From contig VSND01000015.1 in assembly GCA_009774145.1 (NCBI GenBank), forward strand, positions 1 to 64,000: a DNA stretch of 64,000 nt. The letters run 5' to 3'. Positions within the stretch are counted from its first letter, which is position 1, and the number at the start of each line of letters is the position of its first letter. Source of the stretch: Lachnospiraceae bacterium (GTDB taxonomy: Bacteria; Bacillota; Clostridia; Lachnospirales; Lachnospiraceae). Both the position numbers and the translations under genes were made by a program. Shown one piece after another: positions 52,041 through 61,675 of this stretch. The notes under the pieces are model-generated. The model was not told the origin of the DNA, searched no databases, and saw nothing but the letters and a program-made list of their open reading frames with translations.

Positions 52041-53951
52041 CTATTCCATAATCCTTTCCGTGAATTCTTCATAAGAACACCGCTCCGTCAGCCTTGCCAG
52101 TTCCTGCGGACGGCTGGAAATATCCGACACCCAGTCGAAAAAGATCTTGATCATCCGCTGATCGCCCTCATTGATGGCAAAAAGCATAACCAGCCGCACA
52201 TCAAAAGCGCCCCAGCGAACCGGAGATACGAGCTGTGCCACTGCGATGGTGGATCTGCTGGCATATGCCCGGAACGCATGCGGAATCGCCAGCGCATTGG
52301 CAAAAGAGGTCGGTGTCATGCGTTCCCGTTCCAGTACGATATCCTGAAACTGCCCGTCCACAATCCCGTCTTTTTCAAGCCCGCGGCAGAGACAGCGGAT
52401 CACTTCCTCCGGCGTCTGCGCATCCAGATCCGGATAATAATGCTCTTTTCGGATCAGATGCCCCATATGCGAGGTGAATTCCAGCCGGAAGCGTTTCTTG
52501 TCCAGGCGGTTCAGCGCCTGCAGAATATTTGCCTCCGTCTCCGAATCCACAAAAAGGCTGATGGATACGGTAGAAATATCCAGCCGGTGCTCAATGGGAA
52601 AAGTCGTCAGTACCAGATCCGGTTCCAGCAGCCGGATCTCTTCTTCCTCAAAATAAGAACATTTCCGGACAATCTCCAGCCGTTCCCGATACAGCTCCAG
52701 AATCCGCTTTTCGCACATCTCGGAAAAGACCTGATTATGAGGCATAATCATAACCGCCCGGTATTTCCTCACAGAATTCATCCGTTCGCTGGCCGCACCC
52801 AGATGCAGGGCGATAAACCCGCTCTCCATATCTCCGATCCGAATGCCCAGCTGCTCCTCCAGATACCCGACAATGCAGACGCCCATCTCAAATACCAGCG
52901 GATATTTCTGCTTGATCTCCTCCAGGAAGATATCCTCGAGAACCACCTGATTCTTCACCCGCTCCACCAGACCATGCAGATGAATCTTCAGTCCTGCCGC
53001 CAGATCTTCATCCCCGCCAAAATCCACGCCGAACACCTCTTTCAGCCGTGTGAGCACCTCTTCCATAAGCCTGCGGGTATTCAGCCAGCGCTCCCCCAGA
53101 CGAACATGGTCGCTGGCATAGTTGGACGCCCGCCGGCCCATGATCACAAGGGCAAACATGGTGATCTCCCCCTCCTGGATCTCCAGATGGAGCCGGTCCG
53201 AGATCCGCTCAAAAAAGGTCCGGGAGATCTGGTACTCAATGGTCTCTTTAAGTCCCTGCTGCTCTTCCTCCGGCTGGATATAATGACAGGTCCGTATGCG
53301 CTCAATGCTGGTGCCGGCATGGAGAATCAGCATGGAAAACAGGGATTCATGAATGGAATAATCATACTCCTCCAGTACCTTTACGAAGATATCCTTCACT
53401 TCGATCAGATCAAAATGCCGGTACAGATGAGCCAGACGGTTCAGATTCAGGAAATTTTCCTGTACCTCCGCCACCAGAAGTTCCCGATAGAACCTTCGTT
53501 TGCTGATCTCATCTCCCTGAAGAGAGATACACTCCCGACTGCGCACCAGCCGAAGTCCCGGATACGGCTCGATCATCTTCCGGATCCGTTTCAGATCATT
53601 CTGGATGGAAGAATCGCTGACATAGATCTGCCCCTGCAGATCGGTCAGATTCAGTTCCCGGTTTTCAAAAAGAAGTTTCTGGATAATATAGATACAGCGG
53701 CTTCCCGGCGTCTGTGGCATCTCATGCGCCAGTACAGTCCCGGAGTCCTGCCTGACATCCGAAATCGCACGGTATCCTTTGCGGACATTGGATACGATCA
53801 GCGGGCGGTCCCCCTGCCGGTTGACCGTATCCACATCCGAACGAATTGTCCGGTCCGTCACATGGAGGCGCCCGGCCAGTTCCCGGCTGGTCATCCAGTC
53901 CTTTTTCTCTGTCAAAAGTCTGATCAGCTGCTCCTGTCTTCTGTTCAGCAT
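52041..53951 (-). CDS. PRD-type transcriptional activator with EIIB- and EIIA-like domains (BglG/MtlR/LicR class)
   Basis: 636 residues from the ATG at 53951 (GCAGGAGG upstream). Domains in order: HTH (LLTEKKDWMTSRELAGRLHVTDRTIRSDVD), second HTH (NLTDLQGQIYVSDSSIQNDLKRI), two PRDs (about 160-390), an EIIB-like segment (VMIMPHNQ...LVLTTFPIEH), and an EIIA(Fru/Mtl)-like end with ANALAIPHAFRAYAS (active His). DNA-binding rather than antiterminator type. Phosphorylation by PTS proteins tunes it. Lies 31 bases after mupG; presumably binds the shared 19-bp palindromes. Confidence 0.88.
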   Translation of the reverse strand: MLNRRQEQLIRLLTEKKDWMTSRELAGRLHVTDRTIRSDVDTVNRQGDRPLIVSNVRKGYRAISDVRQDSGTVLAHEMPQTPGSRCIYIIQKLLFENRELNLTDLQGQIYVSDSSIQNDLKRIRKMIEPYPGLRLVRSRECISLQGDEISKRRFYRELLVAEVQENFLNLNRLAHLYRHFDLIEVKDIFVKVLEEYDYSIHESLFSMLILHAGTSIERIRTCHYIQPEEEQQGLKETIEYQISRTFFERISDRLHLEIQEGEITMFALVIMGRRASNYASDHVRLGERWLNTRRLMEEVLTRLKEVFGVDFGGDEDLAAGLKIHLHGLVERVKNQVVLEDIFLEEIKQKYPLVFEMGVCIVGYLEEQLGIRIGDMESGFIALHLGAASERMNSVRKYRAVMIMPHNQVFSEMCEKRILELYRERLEIVRKCSYFEEEEIRLLEPDLVLTTFPIEHRLDISTVSISLFVDSETEANILQALNRLDKKRFRLEFTSHMGHLIRKEHYYPDLDAQTPEEVIRCLCRGLEKDGIVDGQFQDIVLERERMTPTSFANALAIPHAFRAYASRSTIAVAQLVSPVRWGAFDVRLVMLFAINEGDQRMIKIFFDWVSDISSRPQELARLTERCSYEEFTERIME

Positions 53952-53982
53952 AACTACCTCCTGCAGTATGTTCCGCCGGTCA

Positions 53983-55067
53983 TCACCCGCACACGGTAAA
54001 TGCAAACGGCTTCCACGGAGCCGCATAGTCCAGAAGGACCTGTTCATACTCCGGCAGGCGGCCGATGACATTTTTCCGCCCGTCGTTGGGCATGTCTTTT
54101 AATACAATATGCAGTTCGCCTTTATACCGGGAATATCTGTCGTTCAGGATCACCACGTCTCCCCGCACCAGATTTCTGGTATTTTCCGGCGGAATCGAAT
54201 CCTCGGCAAAAACTGTACGGGGCCAGGTGGAACGAAGCATATAGTCGCTCATATCTCCTCTGACCACATGTCCCTTTGAAAAATCAAGAACCGCCTGTTC
54301 CGTCTTCGTCAGTTTCTTTTCCAGACAAAGCCCAAAGGTCAGCACCGACGGATTGATGCCTGCGCATGCTTTCATCTCCTCCTCCGACGCATATGCATTG
54401 GCGATCAGAATATCGTCCACATTTCCCATGGCAAACAGATGACGGACCTGAAAATCCACCGGAAGCCCCCGGTGCATCTCCAGTGTGCACAGGCCCTCAT
54501 TGACCGGCCAGGGACCATATGCGCCTTTTGCCCTGCTGGACACAAAGGCTGCCACCGTAAGCCCATGCTTTTTGATAAATTCGTTGCAGCGGCCAAAATG
54601 CGACAGACCAAGTCCCGTATATTTCTGCGGATAGAAATTATGGCATGCCACGATTTTCTTCCGGTCCGGATGGTGCGTCATAACGTCCTCAATATACCCC
54701 ATCTCTGTGCTGGCATTCAGCTCAATCTTCAGTCCCTGCCGATTATAGGTCATGGCGCTGGTCTGCGCGCCGTTAAAGCCCTCATCCAGGCGGATTCCGT
54801 CCGCATGCATTTCCGCTTGTCATAAGAGATTCCCAGCCGCTCAAATACCGCCGGACTTACATCCAGCATGACTTCCATCCCTTCTTCATGCGCCGCATCC
54901 AGGCGGATCCGAAAATCGCGGATCACTTCCTCCTTCGCACGGTTCCCCACGCTCAACAGACAGGCGAACACACGTTCGAATCCATACTTTCCTGCCATAC
55001 GGATATACGCCACATCCTGCTTTGGCGTTGAATGTTCCGGATAAATCGAAAAACCCAGTCTTGCCAT
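53983..55067 (-). pseudogene. mupG: MupG-like (DUF871) 6-phospho-N-acetylmuramidase, frameshifted
   Basis: N-terminal TIM-barrel part: MARLGFSIYPEHSTPKQDVAY, YGFERVFACLLSV, EVMLDVSPAVFERLGISYD. After a frame change at about 54820: MHADGIRLDEGFNGAQTSAMTYN, HNFYPQKYTGLGLSHFG and the C-terminal beta domain (RGDVVILNDRYSRYKGELHIVLKD). Family length is about 360 and the joined parts give that minus a few residues, so a short deletion between SYDK and EMHADG broke the frame. DUF871/MupG enzymes cleave MurNAc-6-phosphate-GlcNAc. First gene before the PRD activator. Confidence 0.75.
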
Positions 55068-55138
55068 ACGCTTTTCCCTTCTTTCTTTTATGATAATTCT
55101 ATCATATCCCGGATGGAAGCACAAAAAAGACAAAGGTA

Positions 55139-55157
55139 TTTCCTAACTGTTAGGAAA
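55139..55157 (-). promoter_or_regulatory. Perfect 19-bp palindromic operator upstream of mupG
   Basis: TTTCCTAACTGTTAGGAAA: 9-base arms around a central T, 72 bases before the mupG ATG. The same element with one change precedes the PTS operon (49998-50016). Confidence 0.8.
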
Positions 55158-55330
55158 ACTTTCGTCCATCTGCACAACTTTCATTCCTGTCCCGAAGAAA
55201 ATAACATCCTTTTATCCAAACAGAAAGACCGCCCTGCTTTCCAATTGTATTTCTCATAAAAATATTTTATAATCAGAAAGACCAGGCCGCATAAACCGCC
55301 CGGTAAAAAGATGAAAGGAATCATGATTTT

Positions 55331-55714
55331 ATGAAAGAAAGCAAGATCGAAAAACAGCAGCGAAAACTTCTGGAACTGGGCGTAATGGAAAAGGAAGATA
55401 CCCTTATTGATTTTTTCCAGGCAAGCTATGTGGAACGCCTGATTGGAAAATTTGGTTCCTGGAAACAGGGATGGGCCTATTTTACAGAGAGGCGGCTGAT
55501 TGTCTTTACCGGGCTTCTGGAAGATAACCTGATCATCCCCTACGACCGGATCCGGGGACTTGGGAAATGCTCCCAGAGCCTGCTGCCCATAGGCATTGAG
55601 ATCACTTATGAACATCCGGAAACCGGGAAGATGGTCAGTGACAAAATCTCCATGATGAAGCGGGACAAATGGCTGAAATTTCTGTCGGAAAAATCCGGCG
55701 TGTCTGTTTCCTGA
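55331..55714 (+). CDS. PH/GRAM-like domain protein
   Basis: 127 residues: QGWAYFTERRLIVFTGLLEDNLIIPYDRIRGLGKCSQ followed by IEITYEHPETGKMVSDKISMM, the bacterial PH (DUF/GRAM-type) fold that starts with xAYxTxxRLIxxxG. No membrane segment. Role unknown. The start ATG has GAAAGGAATC upstream. Confidence 0.7.
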   Translation: MKESKIEKQQRKLLELGVMEKEDTLIDFFQASYVERLIGKFGSWKQGWAYFTERRLIVFTGLLEDNLIIPYDRIRGLGKCSQSLLPIGIEITYEHPETGKMVSDKISMMKRDKWLKFLSEKSGVSVS

Positions 55715-55737
55715 ACCCGGCCTCAAATGCCGTTTAT

Positions 55738-55815
55738 GCGGCGGGCGATCCTTTTTTCGGCTTTGCCGGTCATTAAGCGGCAGGCGATCCTTCTTTCGGC
55801 TTTGCCAGCCGTTAA
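55738..55815. repeat. 39-bp tandem repeat, two units
   Basis: Units 55738-55776 and 55777-55815, both starting GCGGC(G/A)GGCGATCCTT and ending in TTAA, with six or so differences. Lies between the PH-like gene and the end of the EIICB gene. Confidence 0.7.
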
Positions 55816-55880
55816 AAAATCCCGCAGATGCAGGCCATGTGTCAAACAGCACCGGCGCACTGCGGGATCTCATTCGATTC

Positions 55881-57488
55881 CTAATCCATATTCAGAAGAT
55901 CCTTTACTTTCGTGGTGATTCCCTGTACCTGAATCCCGTAGATGATCTGCACGGATCCTTTCACGTGAACCACTCCGCGGGCTTCCAGATGTTCCCTCCA
56001 GGCTTCATCCGGAGCCATCAGGCTCTCATCTTTCAGGCTGACCCGGAGTCTGGTGGCACAGCAGGTGACATTCAGAATATTATCTGCGCCGCCCAGAGCT
56101 TTGATGATCCGCTCTTCCAGAGATTCTCCTTCTTTCTCTCCATCTCGAAAAGCCCCTCCGCTCTGACGGATCTCGTTGTATTCCTTTTTGCTCATCAGCC
56201 GAATCTCGCTGTCTTCCCTTCCCGGTGTCTTCAGGTTAAACTTCTCGATCATAAACCGAAACACAGAATAGTAAATCACAAAGGTCAGAGGAAGCAGCCA
56301 GACTGCCGCCATCGCATGAACCTTCCATGGCTGAAACAGATTCGGTATCATAAAGAACAGAGCCGTTCCGTTAATGGAGATCTGAAAAATCTCGGCCAGT
56401 ACATAGCAGAGACCGCACAGGGGCGCATATACCAGCCAGTAAAGCGCCGGGGCCACAAACAGAAAGGTGTATTCGATGGGCTCCGAGACTCCCACCATGG
56501 CCAGGGTAAATACAGCGGGAACAAGCAGCGCCGCCACTTTCTTACGGTTTTCCTTCTTCGCACACCGGTACATGGCGCATGCTGCTCCCGGAAGGCCGGC
56601 CAGCTGAAACAGAAGACGCCCGTTGGTAAAGTTGCGCACCAGATATCCGGTGGCTGCAGGGCTTGCCGCCTGTCCATTGATGATGTTTCGCACCCCTTCG
56701 TACAGGACTCCGTCAATGATCATCGTTCCGCCCACGGAGGAATACTCGATGGGAAAGGCAATCAGATGATGAATCCCAAGCGGAAGCAGCGCTTTGTCCA
56801 GCATACCGAACACAAATGTTCCGAGCAGTCCGCTCTGCCCGATCAACCGGGTGATTCCCTGCAGGATACCCGCGATAAACGGCCAGATATAATAAGCCGC
56901 AATGGCTGCCGGTATCGATATGAGCGCCACCATAATCACAACAAATTTCGTCCCTTCAAAAAAGGCAAACATGGCAGGAAGCCGGGTATCGACAAAATGA
57001 TTGTGCACTGCCGCCGCCAGAAGCCCGCAGAGGATGCCGGAAAAGATCCCCATATCATAGGTGAAAAATCCAAGTGCGCTGGTCCAGAGCGCGTTAACAT
57101 TCAGCGCAGCCTGTTCGGTAAGACCGTTGGCGGTCAGCGCCTCCACGGATACCGTCTCCTGCGTCCAGCCGGACAGTGAAGCCCAGTTTCCGATGCCACT
57201 GGCAAAGCAGCAGTACAGAATCAGTCCGGCAAATGCCGCCCAGCCCTTTTCTTTCTTCGCCAGTGAAAATGCAATGGCGACCGCAAACCAGAGCTGAAGA
57301 TTTCTCATGAACATAAATCCCAGATTGGTGATCATGGAAAACAGTCTGTAGAGCAGCGTCCCTTCCGAAAGAATGTAATTGGTGAACGCGCTTCCGATTC
57401 CAACAAAAAAGCCGACCAGTACCAGCAGGATCACCGGAACCATCATGGCACCGGCAAATGTCTGAATCTTTGCCTGAAGATTTTTCAT
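55881..57488 (-). CDS. PTS EIICB, glucose/maltose family
   Basis: 535 residues from the ATG at 57488 (AAAAGGGGG upstream). IIC domain with about 8-10 membrane segments (AGAMMVPVILLVLVGFFVGIG, MLDKALLPLGIHHLIAFPIEY, MVGVSEPIEYTFLFVAPALYWLVY with the catalytic SEPIEY), then IIB (GGADNILNVTCCATRLRVSLKD, phospho-Cys). No IIA domain, so a general IIA(Glc) must supply phosphate. This type imports alpha-glucosides, maltose or amino sugars; MurNAc transporters (MurP) share the IIA-less design. 106 bases after the dipeptidase gene. Confidence 0.88.
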   Translation of the reverse strand: MKNLQAKIQTFAGAMMVPVILLVLVGFFVGIGSAFTNYILSEGTLLYRLFSMITNLGFMFMRNLQLWFAVAIAFSLAKKEKGWAAFAGLILYCCFASGIGNWASLSGWTQETVSVEALTANGLTEQAALNVNALWTSALGFFTYDMGIFSGILCGLLAAAVHNHFVDTRLPAMFAFFEGTKFVVIMVALISIPAAIAAYYIWPFIAGILQGITRLIGQSGLLGTFVFGMLDKALLPLGIHHLIAFPIEYSSVGGTMIIDGVLYEGVRNIINGQAASPAATGYLVRNFTNGRLLFQLAGLPGAACAMYRCAKKENRKKVAALLVPAVFTLAMVGVSEPIEYTFLFVAPALYWLVYAPLCGLCYVLAEIFQISINGTALFFMIPNLFQPWKVHAMAAVWLLPLTFVIYYSVFRFMIEKFNLKTPGREDSEIRLMSKKEYNEIRQSGGAFRDGEKEGESLEERIIKALGGADNILNVTCCATRLRVSLKDESLMAPDEAWREHLEARGVVHVKGSVQIIYGIQVQGITTKVKDLLNMD

Positions 57489-57594
57489 AGCAGTTTCCCC
57501 CTTTTCTTCATTCTGCCCCATCTTAGCACGGGAGAATTCTTTGTTCCACCTGCCAATCCCTATGACTTTTTCCCCAATATTGTGGCAAAAGCTA

Positions 57595-58944
57595 TCATTT
57601 TTCCACTGTCAGATTCCACAGCGCCCTGCAGTAGATCTCCATGGCCCTGCAAAGAGACCCAAGAGACATACATTCGTTCGGCATATGAGGATTTGTCACC
57701 TCATGTTCGAATGCGGCTCCAAAAGCCACTCCCTGATGAAGCACCCGGGCATAGGAAGCGCCGCCCTTTGTCAGTACCGACGCTTTCTCTTTGGTCACTT
57801 TTTCAAAGGCATCCTTCAGACCGGTCACCAGTTCACTTCCTTCCGGCACATACAGAAGTCTTTTTTCCTCCTCCACCTGCCACGTAAAACCGTAGATTTC
57901 GGACCATTTCCGCGCCCATTTTCGAATATGCTCCGAATCGGTGGAACGGGGATATCGAATATCCACATACAGATGAATCCCGTCCGATGTCATACAGACT
58001 CCGGTGGGACAGACGGATGTACACCCCATCTGCTCATCCCAGGCATAAAGTCCGCTCTTTCTGCCCCAGAAATCATCCGTCAGGCAGTCCTTCAGAAAAC
58101 GGATCAGCCTGTCCGTCTCCGGCCGGATCATGGAATACTCTGAAAAGTATGCCGCAAATTTCCACAATGCATTCTCTCCCTTTTGAGGATTTCTTGACAG
58201 CGCTTCCCTTCCGGTAAACGTCATGGTCCTGTGTGCGCCATGAACTTCATATTCTGCTTCCAGGCAGGCACACACGTAATTCCGGAGCGTCCGGCAGCGA
58301 AGTTCCGTTAAACGGCAGGTACCGCTGCCGTCCTTTGGTCCCTTCGGAAAATACAGATCAAACTTCAGGATCCCCTTCTCTGCATTTACCACCGGAAAGT
58401 TTCCGTCCGGGGAAAATCCCATAACCGGCTGGGGATTTCTGGAAAAATAGTGCTCCATGCATTCCCACGTGGTCTCCTCCGCTCCACCGGCAATCACCCG
58501 GATACTTCTTTTCAGAGGAATCCTCAGATCCTTCAGAATCCGCAGTGCATACAGCGCTGCCAGCAAAGGCCCCTTGTCGTCACTTACCCCTCTTCCATAC
58601 AGCATTCCCTCCCGTGTCCGGTGCAGTTCAAAAGGCGGCGTCTTCCACTGACCGGGATACCGGATATCCACCACATCCAGATGGCCCAGCACGCCCACGT
58701 ATTCCTCCTGTTCTCCGTATAACAGATGACAGGCATAACCGTCGAAATCTGCCGCCGGAAACCCGAAGCGCTCTCCGATCTCCAGAAAGCAGTCAAACGC
58801 CTCCCGGATTCCTTTTCCGAAGGGCGTGCCCGGGCACACAGCTGCAGAATCCCGCACAGAGCGGATCCGGACCAGCCGCTTCAGGTCTTCCACGTATTCT
58901 TCTTCATATTCCTGTATTTTCTTTTTTATCTGAAATTCTGACAT
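57595..58944 (-). CDS. M20 Sapep-family dipeptidase
   Basis: 449 residues: VGVLGHLDVVDI, YGRGVSDDKGPLLAALYAL, IAGGAEETTWECMEHY (Glu-Glu), PDGNFPVVNAEKG, and the late metal ligand in HEVTNPHMPNE. Full family length, with the lid domain that the 45-kb paralogue has lost. Cytosolic peptidase. The glycine at GGAEET (usually GxDEES) is a conservative departure from the family motif. Cotranscribed with EIICB. Confidence 0.88.
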   Translation of the reverse strand: MSEFQIKKKIQEYEEEYVEDLKRLVRIRSVRDSAAVCPGTPFGKGIREAFDCFLEIGERFGFPAADFDGYACHLLYGEQEEYVGVLGHLDVVDIRYPGQWKTPPFELHRTREGMLYGRGVSDDKGPLLAALYALRILKDLRIPLKRSIRVIAGGAEETTWECMEHYFSRNPQPVMGFSPDGNFPVVNAEKGILKFDLYFPKGPKDGSGTCRLTELRCRTLRNYVCACLEAEYEVHGAHRTMTFTGREALSRNPQKGENALWKFAAYFSEYSMIRPETDRLIRFLKDCLTDDFWGRKSGLYAWDEQMGCTSVCPTGVCMTSDGIHLYVDIRYPRSTDSEHIRKWARKWSEIYGFTWQVEEEKRLLYVPEGSELVTGLKDAFEKVTKEKASVLTKGGASYARVLHQGVAFGAAFEHEVTNPHMPNECMSLGSLCRAMEIYCRALWNLTVEK

Positions 58945-59149
58945 TTTCAGTCCTTCCCCTGTCTGCAGATACCACTATTCTACTTCCGCACAGCACATCT
59001 GTCCCGCATTGAAACGGTATTTTCTTTTCCACATTCATCTGGTACTTTCTTAACATCCCTCCTTTGTTTTCCAGTTTCATCATCTTGACAAATACGGTTT
59101 TATCTTTCATGCTGAAATGCAGAGAACCAGAAAGGAGCAAAACCCTGTG

Positions 59150-60697
59150 GAGAACAAACGAAGCCTGAAAATCATACGAATCCTGCTGCAGCAGCAGGGA
59201 TATATCACCATCCAGGAAGTTGCCGACCGTTTAGATGTCTCAAACAAAACCATCCGAAACGATCTGAGGCTTATAGAGGACTATGTGAAAGACTATCAAC
59301 TGTTCCTGCGCAAAAAGACCGGTACCGGCATTTGGATTGAAGGGAAAGAATCCCAGAAGCTCCTTCTTATGGAATCCATCGGACAGAAGATTCATCTCGC
59401 CGCCGGACTGTCTCCGGCAATCCGAAAGGTCTACATCGGCCTGCGTCTGATTGCCTGTACAGAGAACTGCCGAATCTACGAGCTGGCCTCAGAACTCTAT
59501 GTCAGCCGTGCCACGATCCACAAGGATATCACTGCGCTTTCCGAGCGTTTTCATGCCTGCCACATCCGAATGGTACGAAAGAACAATAACGGTATCTCCC
59601 TCGCAGGAAAAGAACGCCACTTTCGTGATCTGATGTTTGATCTGATGACCGAAGACCCCGGATACATGGAATTTCTCCGGATCGTTCAGGAACCTTCCTG
59701 CTCCTGTACCGGCGCTTTTCCTTTCGAAGCTCTGGACTACACGGACTGCGATATTCAGAAATTTGTCCGCCTGGTTCTTACTTCCGGAGGACCCTATGTG
59801 AACCGACTTCCATTCAATGCTCTGCTCTCTGTACTGCTCAGAATCCTGATCAGCCTGATGCGGATCCTGGATGAACATCCGATCTGTCTGTCCGCCGACT
59901 TTATGGAGGAACTAAAGTCCGAACCTCTGTATCCGGAAACAAGGCGGCTGATTCTTTCGCTGGAACCGGCATATCAGGTTACCTTTTCTGAAGAAGAACT
60001 GCGCTATCTGCAGACGCATCTTCTTGCCCTGCAGAACAAACATCTTGCACCGGCCAGTGAAAAGACAGAAGCACGCAGACTTACCGATGAACTGCTGGCA
60101 GAATGGGAACGCCTTTTAAACAGACCTTTTACAAAAGATCCGGAGCTTCGGGAAGCTCTTACGGCACACCTGACGCCGGCAATTACCCGGATCCGTCATG
60201 GAATTTCTCTGGAAAATCCCATGATGGATACCATTCTGGCCCATTATTCCAACACCTTTGGCATCGTCCGTCATAGTCTGCAGTCTCTGACGCAAAACGG
60301 TTTCTGTCAGATGGACGACAACGAAGCCGGTTATCTTGCTCTTCATCTGGCTGCCGCTCTGGACCGTGCAAAAGAACCGCTCCGGACCGTCCTGGTGTGC
60401 CATGGAGGCGGCGGCGCCAGCAGGCTGCTTATGCAAAAACTCTCCACCCAGATTCCGGAAGTCACGGTCATCGCCCAGGAAAGCTTTCTGACCATACAGC
60501 ATGCGGATCTGTCTCAGGCAGAACTGATCATCAGCACCCTGAAGCTGAACCTGTCCACAGACATTCCCGTCCTTCAGGTCAACGTCCTCATGTATGACCA
60601 TGATATCCGGCGTCTGAAGGAAATCGTCCAGGCTTATTACAAAAAGAAAAACACCCCCGTGCTTTTCGGAAATGTCAACGAATTGCCGCAAGGATAA
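59150..60697 (+). CDS. PRD-type transcriptional regulator without EIIA domain
   Basis: 515 residues from the GTG at 59150 (AAAGGAG 8-9 bases upstream). HTH (LLQQQGYITIQEVADRLDVSNKTIRNDLRLIEDYV), second HTH (IYELASELYVSRATIHKDITAL), PRDs (about 190-400), and a C-terminal EIIB-like domain with VLVCHGGGGASRLLMQKL but no Cys in the loop. No EIIA domain. Divergent from the dipeptidase-EIICB operon, which is its likely target. Confidence 0.82.
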   Translation, partial: ENKRSLKIIRILLQQQGYITIQEVADRLDVSNKTIRNDLRLIEDYVKDYQLFLRKKTGTGIWIEGKESQKLLLMESIGQKIHLAAGLSPAIRKVYIGLRLIACTENCRIYELASELYVSRATIHKDITALSERFHACHIRMVRKNNNGISLAGKERHFRDLMFDLMTEDPGYMEFLRIVQEPSCSCTGAFPFEALDYTDCDIQKFVRLVLTSGGPYVNRLPFNALLSVLLRILISLMRILDEHPICLSADFMEELKSEPLYPETRRLILSLEPAYQVTFSEEELRYLQTHLLALQNKHLAPASEKTEARRLTDELLAEWERLLNRPFTKDPELREALTAHLTPAITRIRHGISLENPMMDTILAHYSNTFGIVRHSLQSLTQNGFCQMDDNEAGYLALHLAAALDRAKEPLRTVLVCHGGGGASRLLMQKLSTQIPEVTVIAQESFLTIQHADLSQAELIISTLKLNLSTDIPVLQVNVLMYDHDIRRLKEIVQAYYKKKNTPVLFGNVNELPQG

Positions 60698-60798
60698 GCC
60701 GATACGGAATGCACCGCCGGCTTGTCTTTCCGGTTTGCCGTATTTACAATAAAGGTATCAAAAGGATTTAAAAGATCAAAAGGAAAAGGAGAAACCAC

Positions 60799-61515
60799 AT
60801 GAAACATATCAAGATTGCCGCAGGGCTGGCGCATGTCAATTATGGAAATATTGCCGGAATCGTCAGGGAGATCAGCGACGCCGGCGTGGACTATATCCAT
60901 TCTGACGCAGCAGACATGCATGACCTTAAGAACATGAAGCTGATGGGCGGGCACCAGATCATCGCAGGCATCCGTCCGGTCACGGACAAACCCATTGAAT
61001 GCCACATTTATACGGTCTCCATGGACCGGATGTTCATCGAACAGATCGACGAAGCCGGCGCAGACATGCTGATCGTACCGGCAGAGCATTTTCTCGGAGC
61101 ACAGCTTGCCTATATCATCAACTGGTGCCGGGAGCATCACCTGAAGATCGGCCTTACGCTGGGCTGCTATACACCTCTGTGCTTTGTGGAAGAGTCCATC
61201 TACGACATTGACCGCCTCCACATCGTCACCCACGGAGTGGACGAGACGGACGGAAAAGACAACTGGGGCTTCCGTAAGAGCGTGCCCGACCTGATCCGCC
61301 GGGCCCGCAGGATGATCGATGAGAAAAACCCCCGGTGCGAGCTTGCCCTTGACGGAGGCCTGCGGGCGGACAACATGGAGCCGCTCATCGAATGCAATCC
61401 GGATGTTATCGTGCTCTCTTCTGCACTGTTCAAGGATCCGGAAGGCATCACGGCAGCCTGCCGGAAATGCCGCAGGAACATTGACGCCGCCGCAGAAAAA
61501 TTCGGACTGGAATGA
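60799..61515 (+). CDS. Ribulose-phosphate 3-epimerase-like TIM-barrel protein
   Basis: 238 residues: KIAAGLAHVNYGNIAGIVREISDAGVDYIHSD, then PIECHIYTVSMDRMF, IVPAEHFLG, IGLTLGCYTPL, RLHIVTHGVDE and LALDGGLRADNMEPLIECNPDVIVLSSALF. Fold and motif order are those of the RPE family, but active-site His/Asp positions differ, so the sugar phosphate is uncertain. It follows the PRD regulator by 100 bases with AAAAGGAGAAA before the ATG and may belong to the same sugar route. Confidence 0.7.
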   Translation: MKHIKIAAGLAHVNYGNIAGIVREISDAGVDYIHSDAADMHDLKNMKLMGGHQIIAGIRPVTDKPIECHIYTVSMDRMFIEQIDEAGADMLIVPAEHFLGAQLAYIINWCREHHLKIGLTLGCYTPLCFVEESIYDIDRLHIVTHGVDETDGKDNWGFRKSVPDLIRRARRMIDEKNPRCELALDGGLRADNMEPLIECNPDVIVLSSALFKDPEGITAACRKCRRNIDAAAEKFGLE

Positions 61516-61675
61516 TTTTGAATACTTCTTTCACCTCGTTTGCCGTATTCACAGCCGGCGCCGATTATCGGTTTCCTTTTATCAGAAGGCGCTGGAACAT
61601 CCGCTGACCGGCCGCGGCATCCGGGATTTTGAACGGGACTGGAAGGCGACCGGACAGGAGGGGTAAGGGATATGT

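Noticed and set aside
52005..53999. 664-codon plus-strand open frame opposite the PRD regulator
   Set aside because: Exactly antisense to a well-supported gene, His/Gln/Pro-rich translation with no family features and no ribosome site; a shadow of codon bias.
55839..57179. 446-codon plus-strand open frame opposite the EIICB gene
   Set aside because: Antisense shadow; low-complexity basic/His-rich translation.
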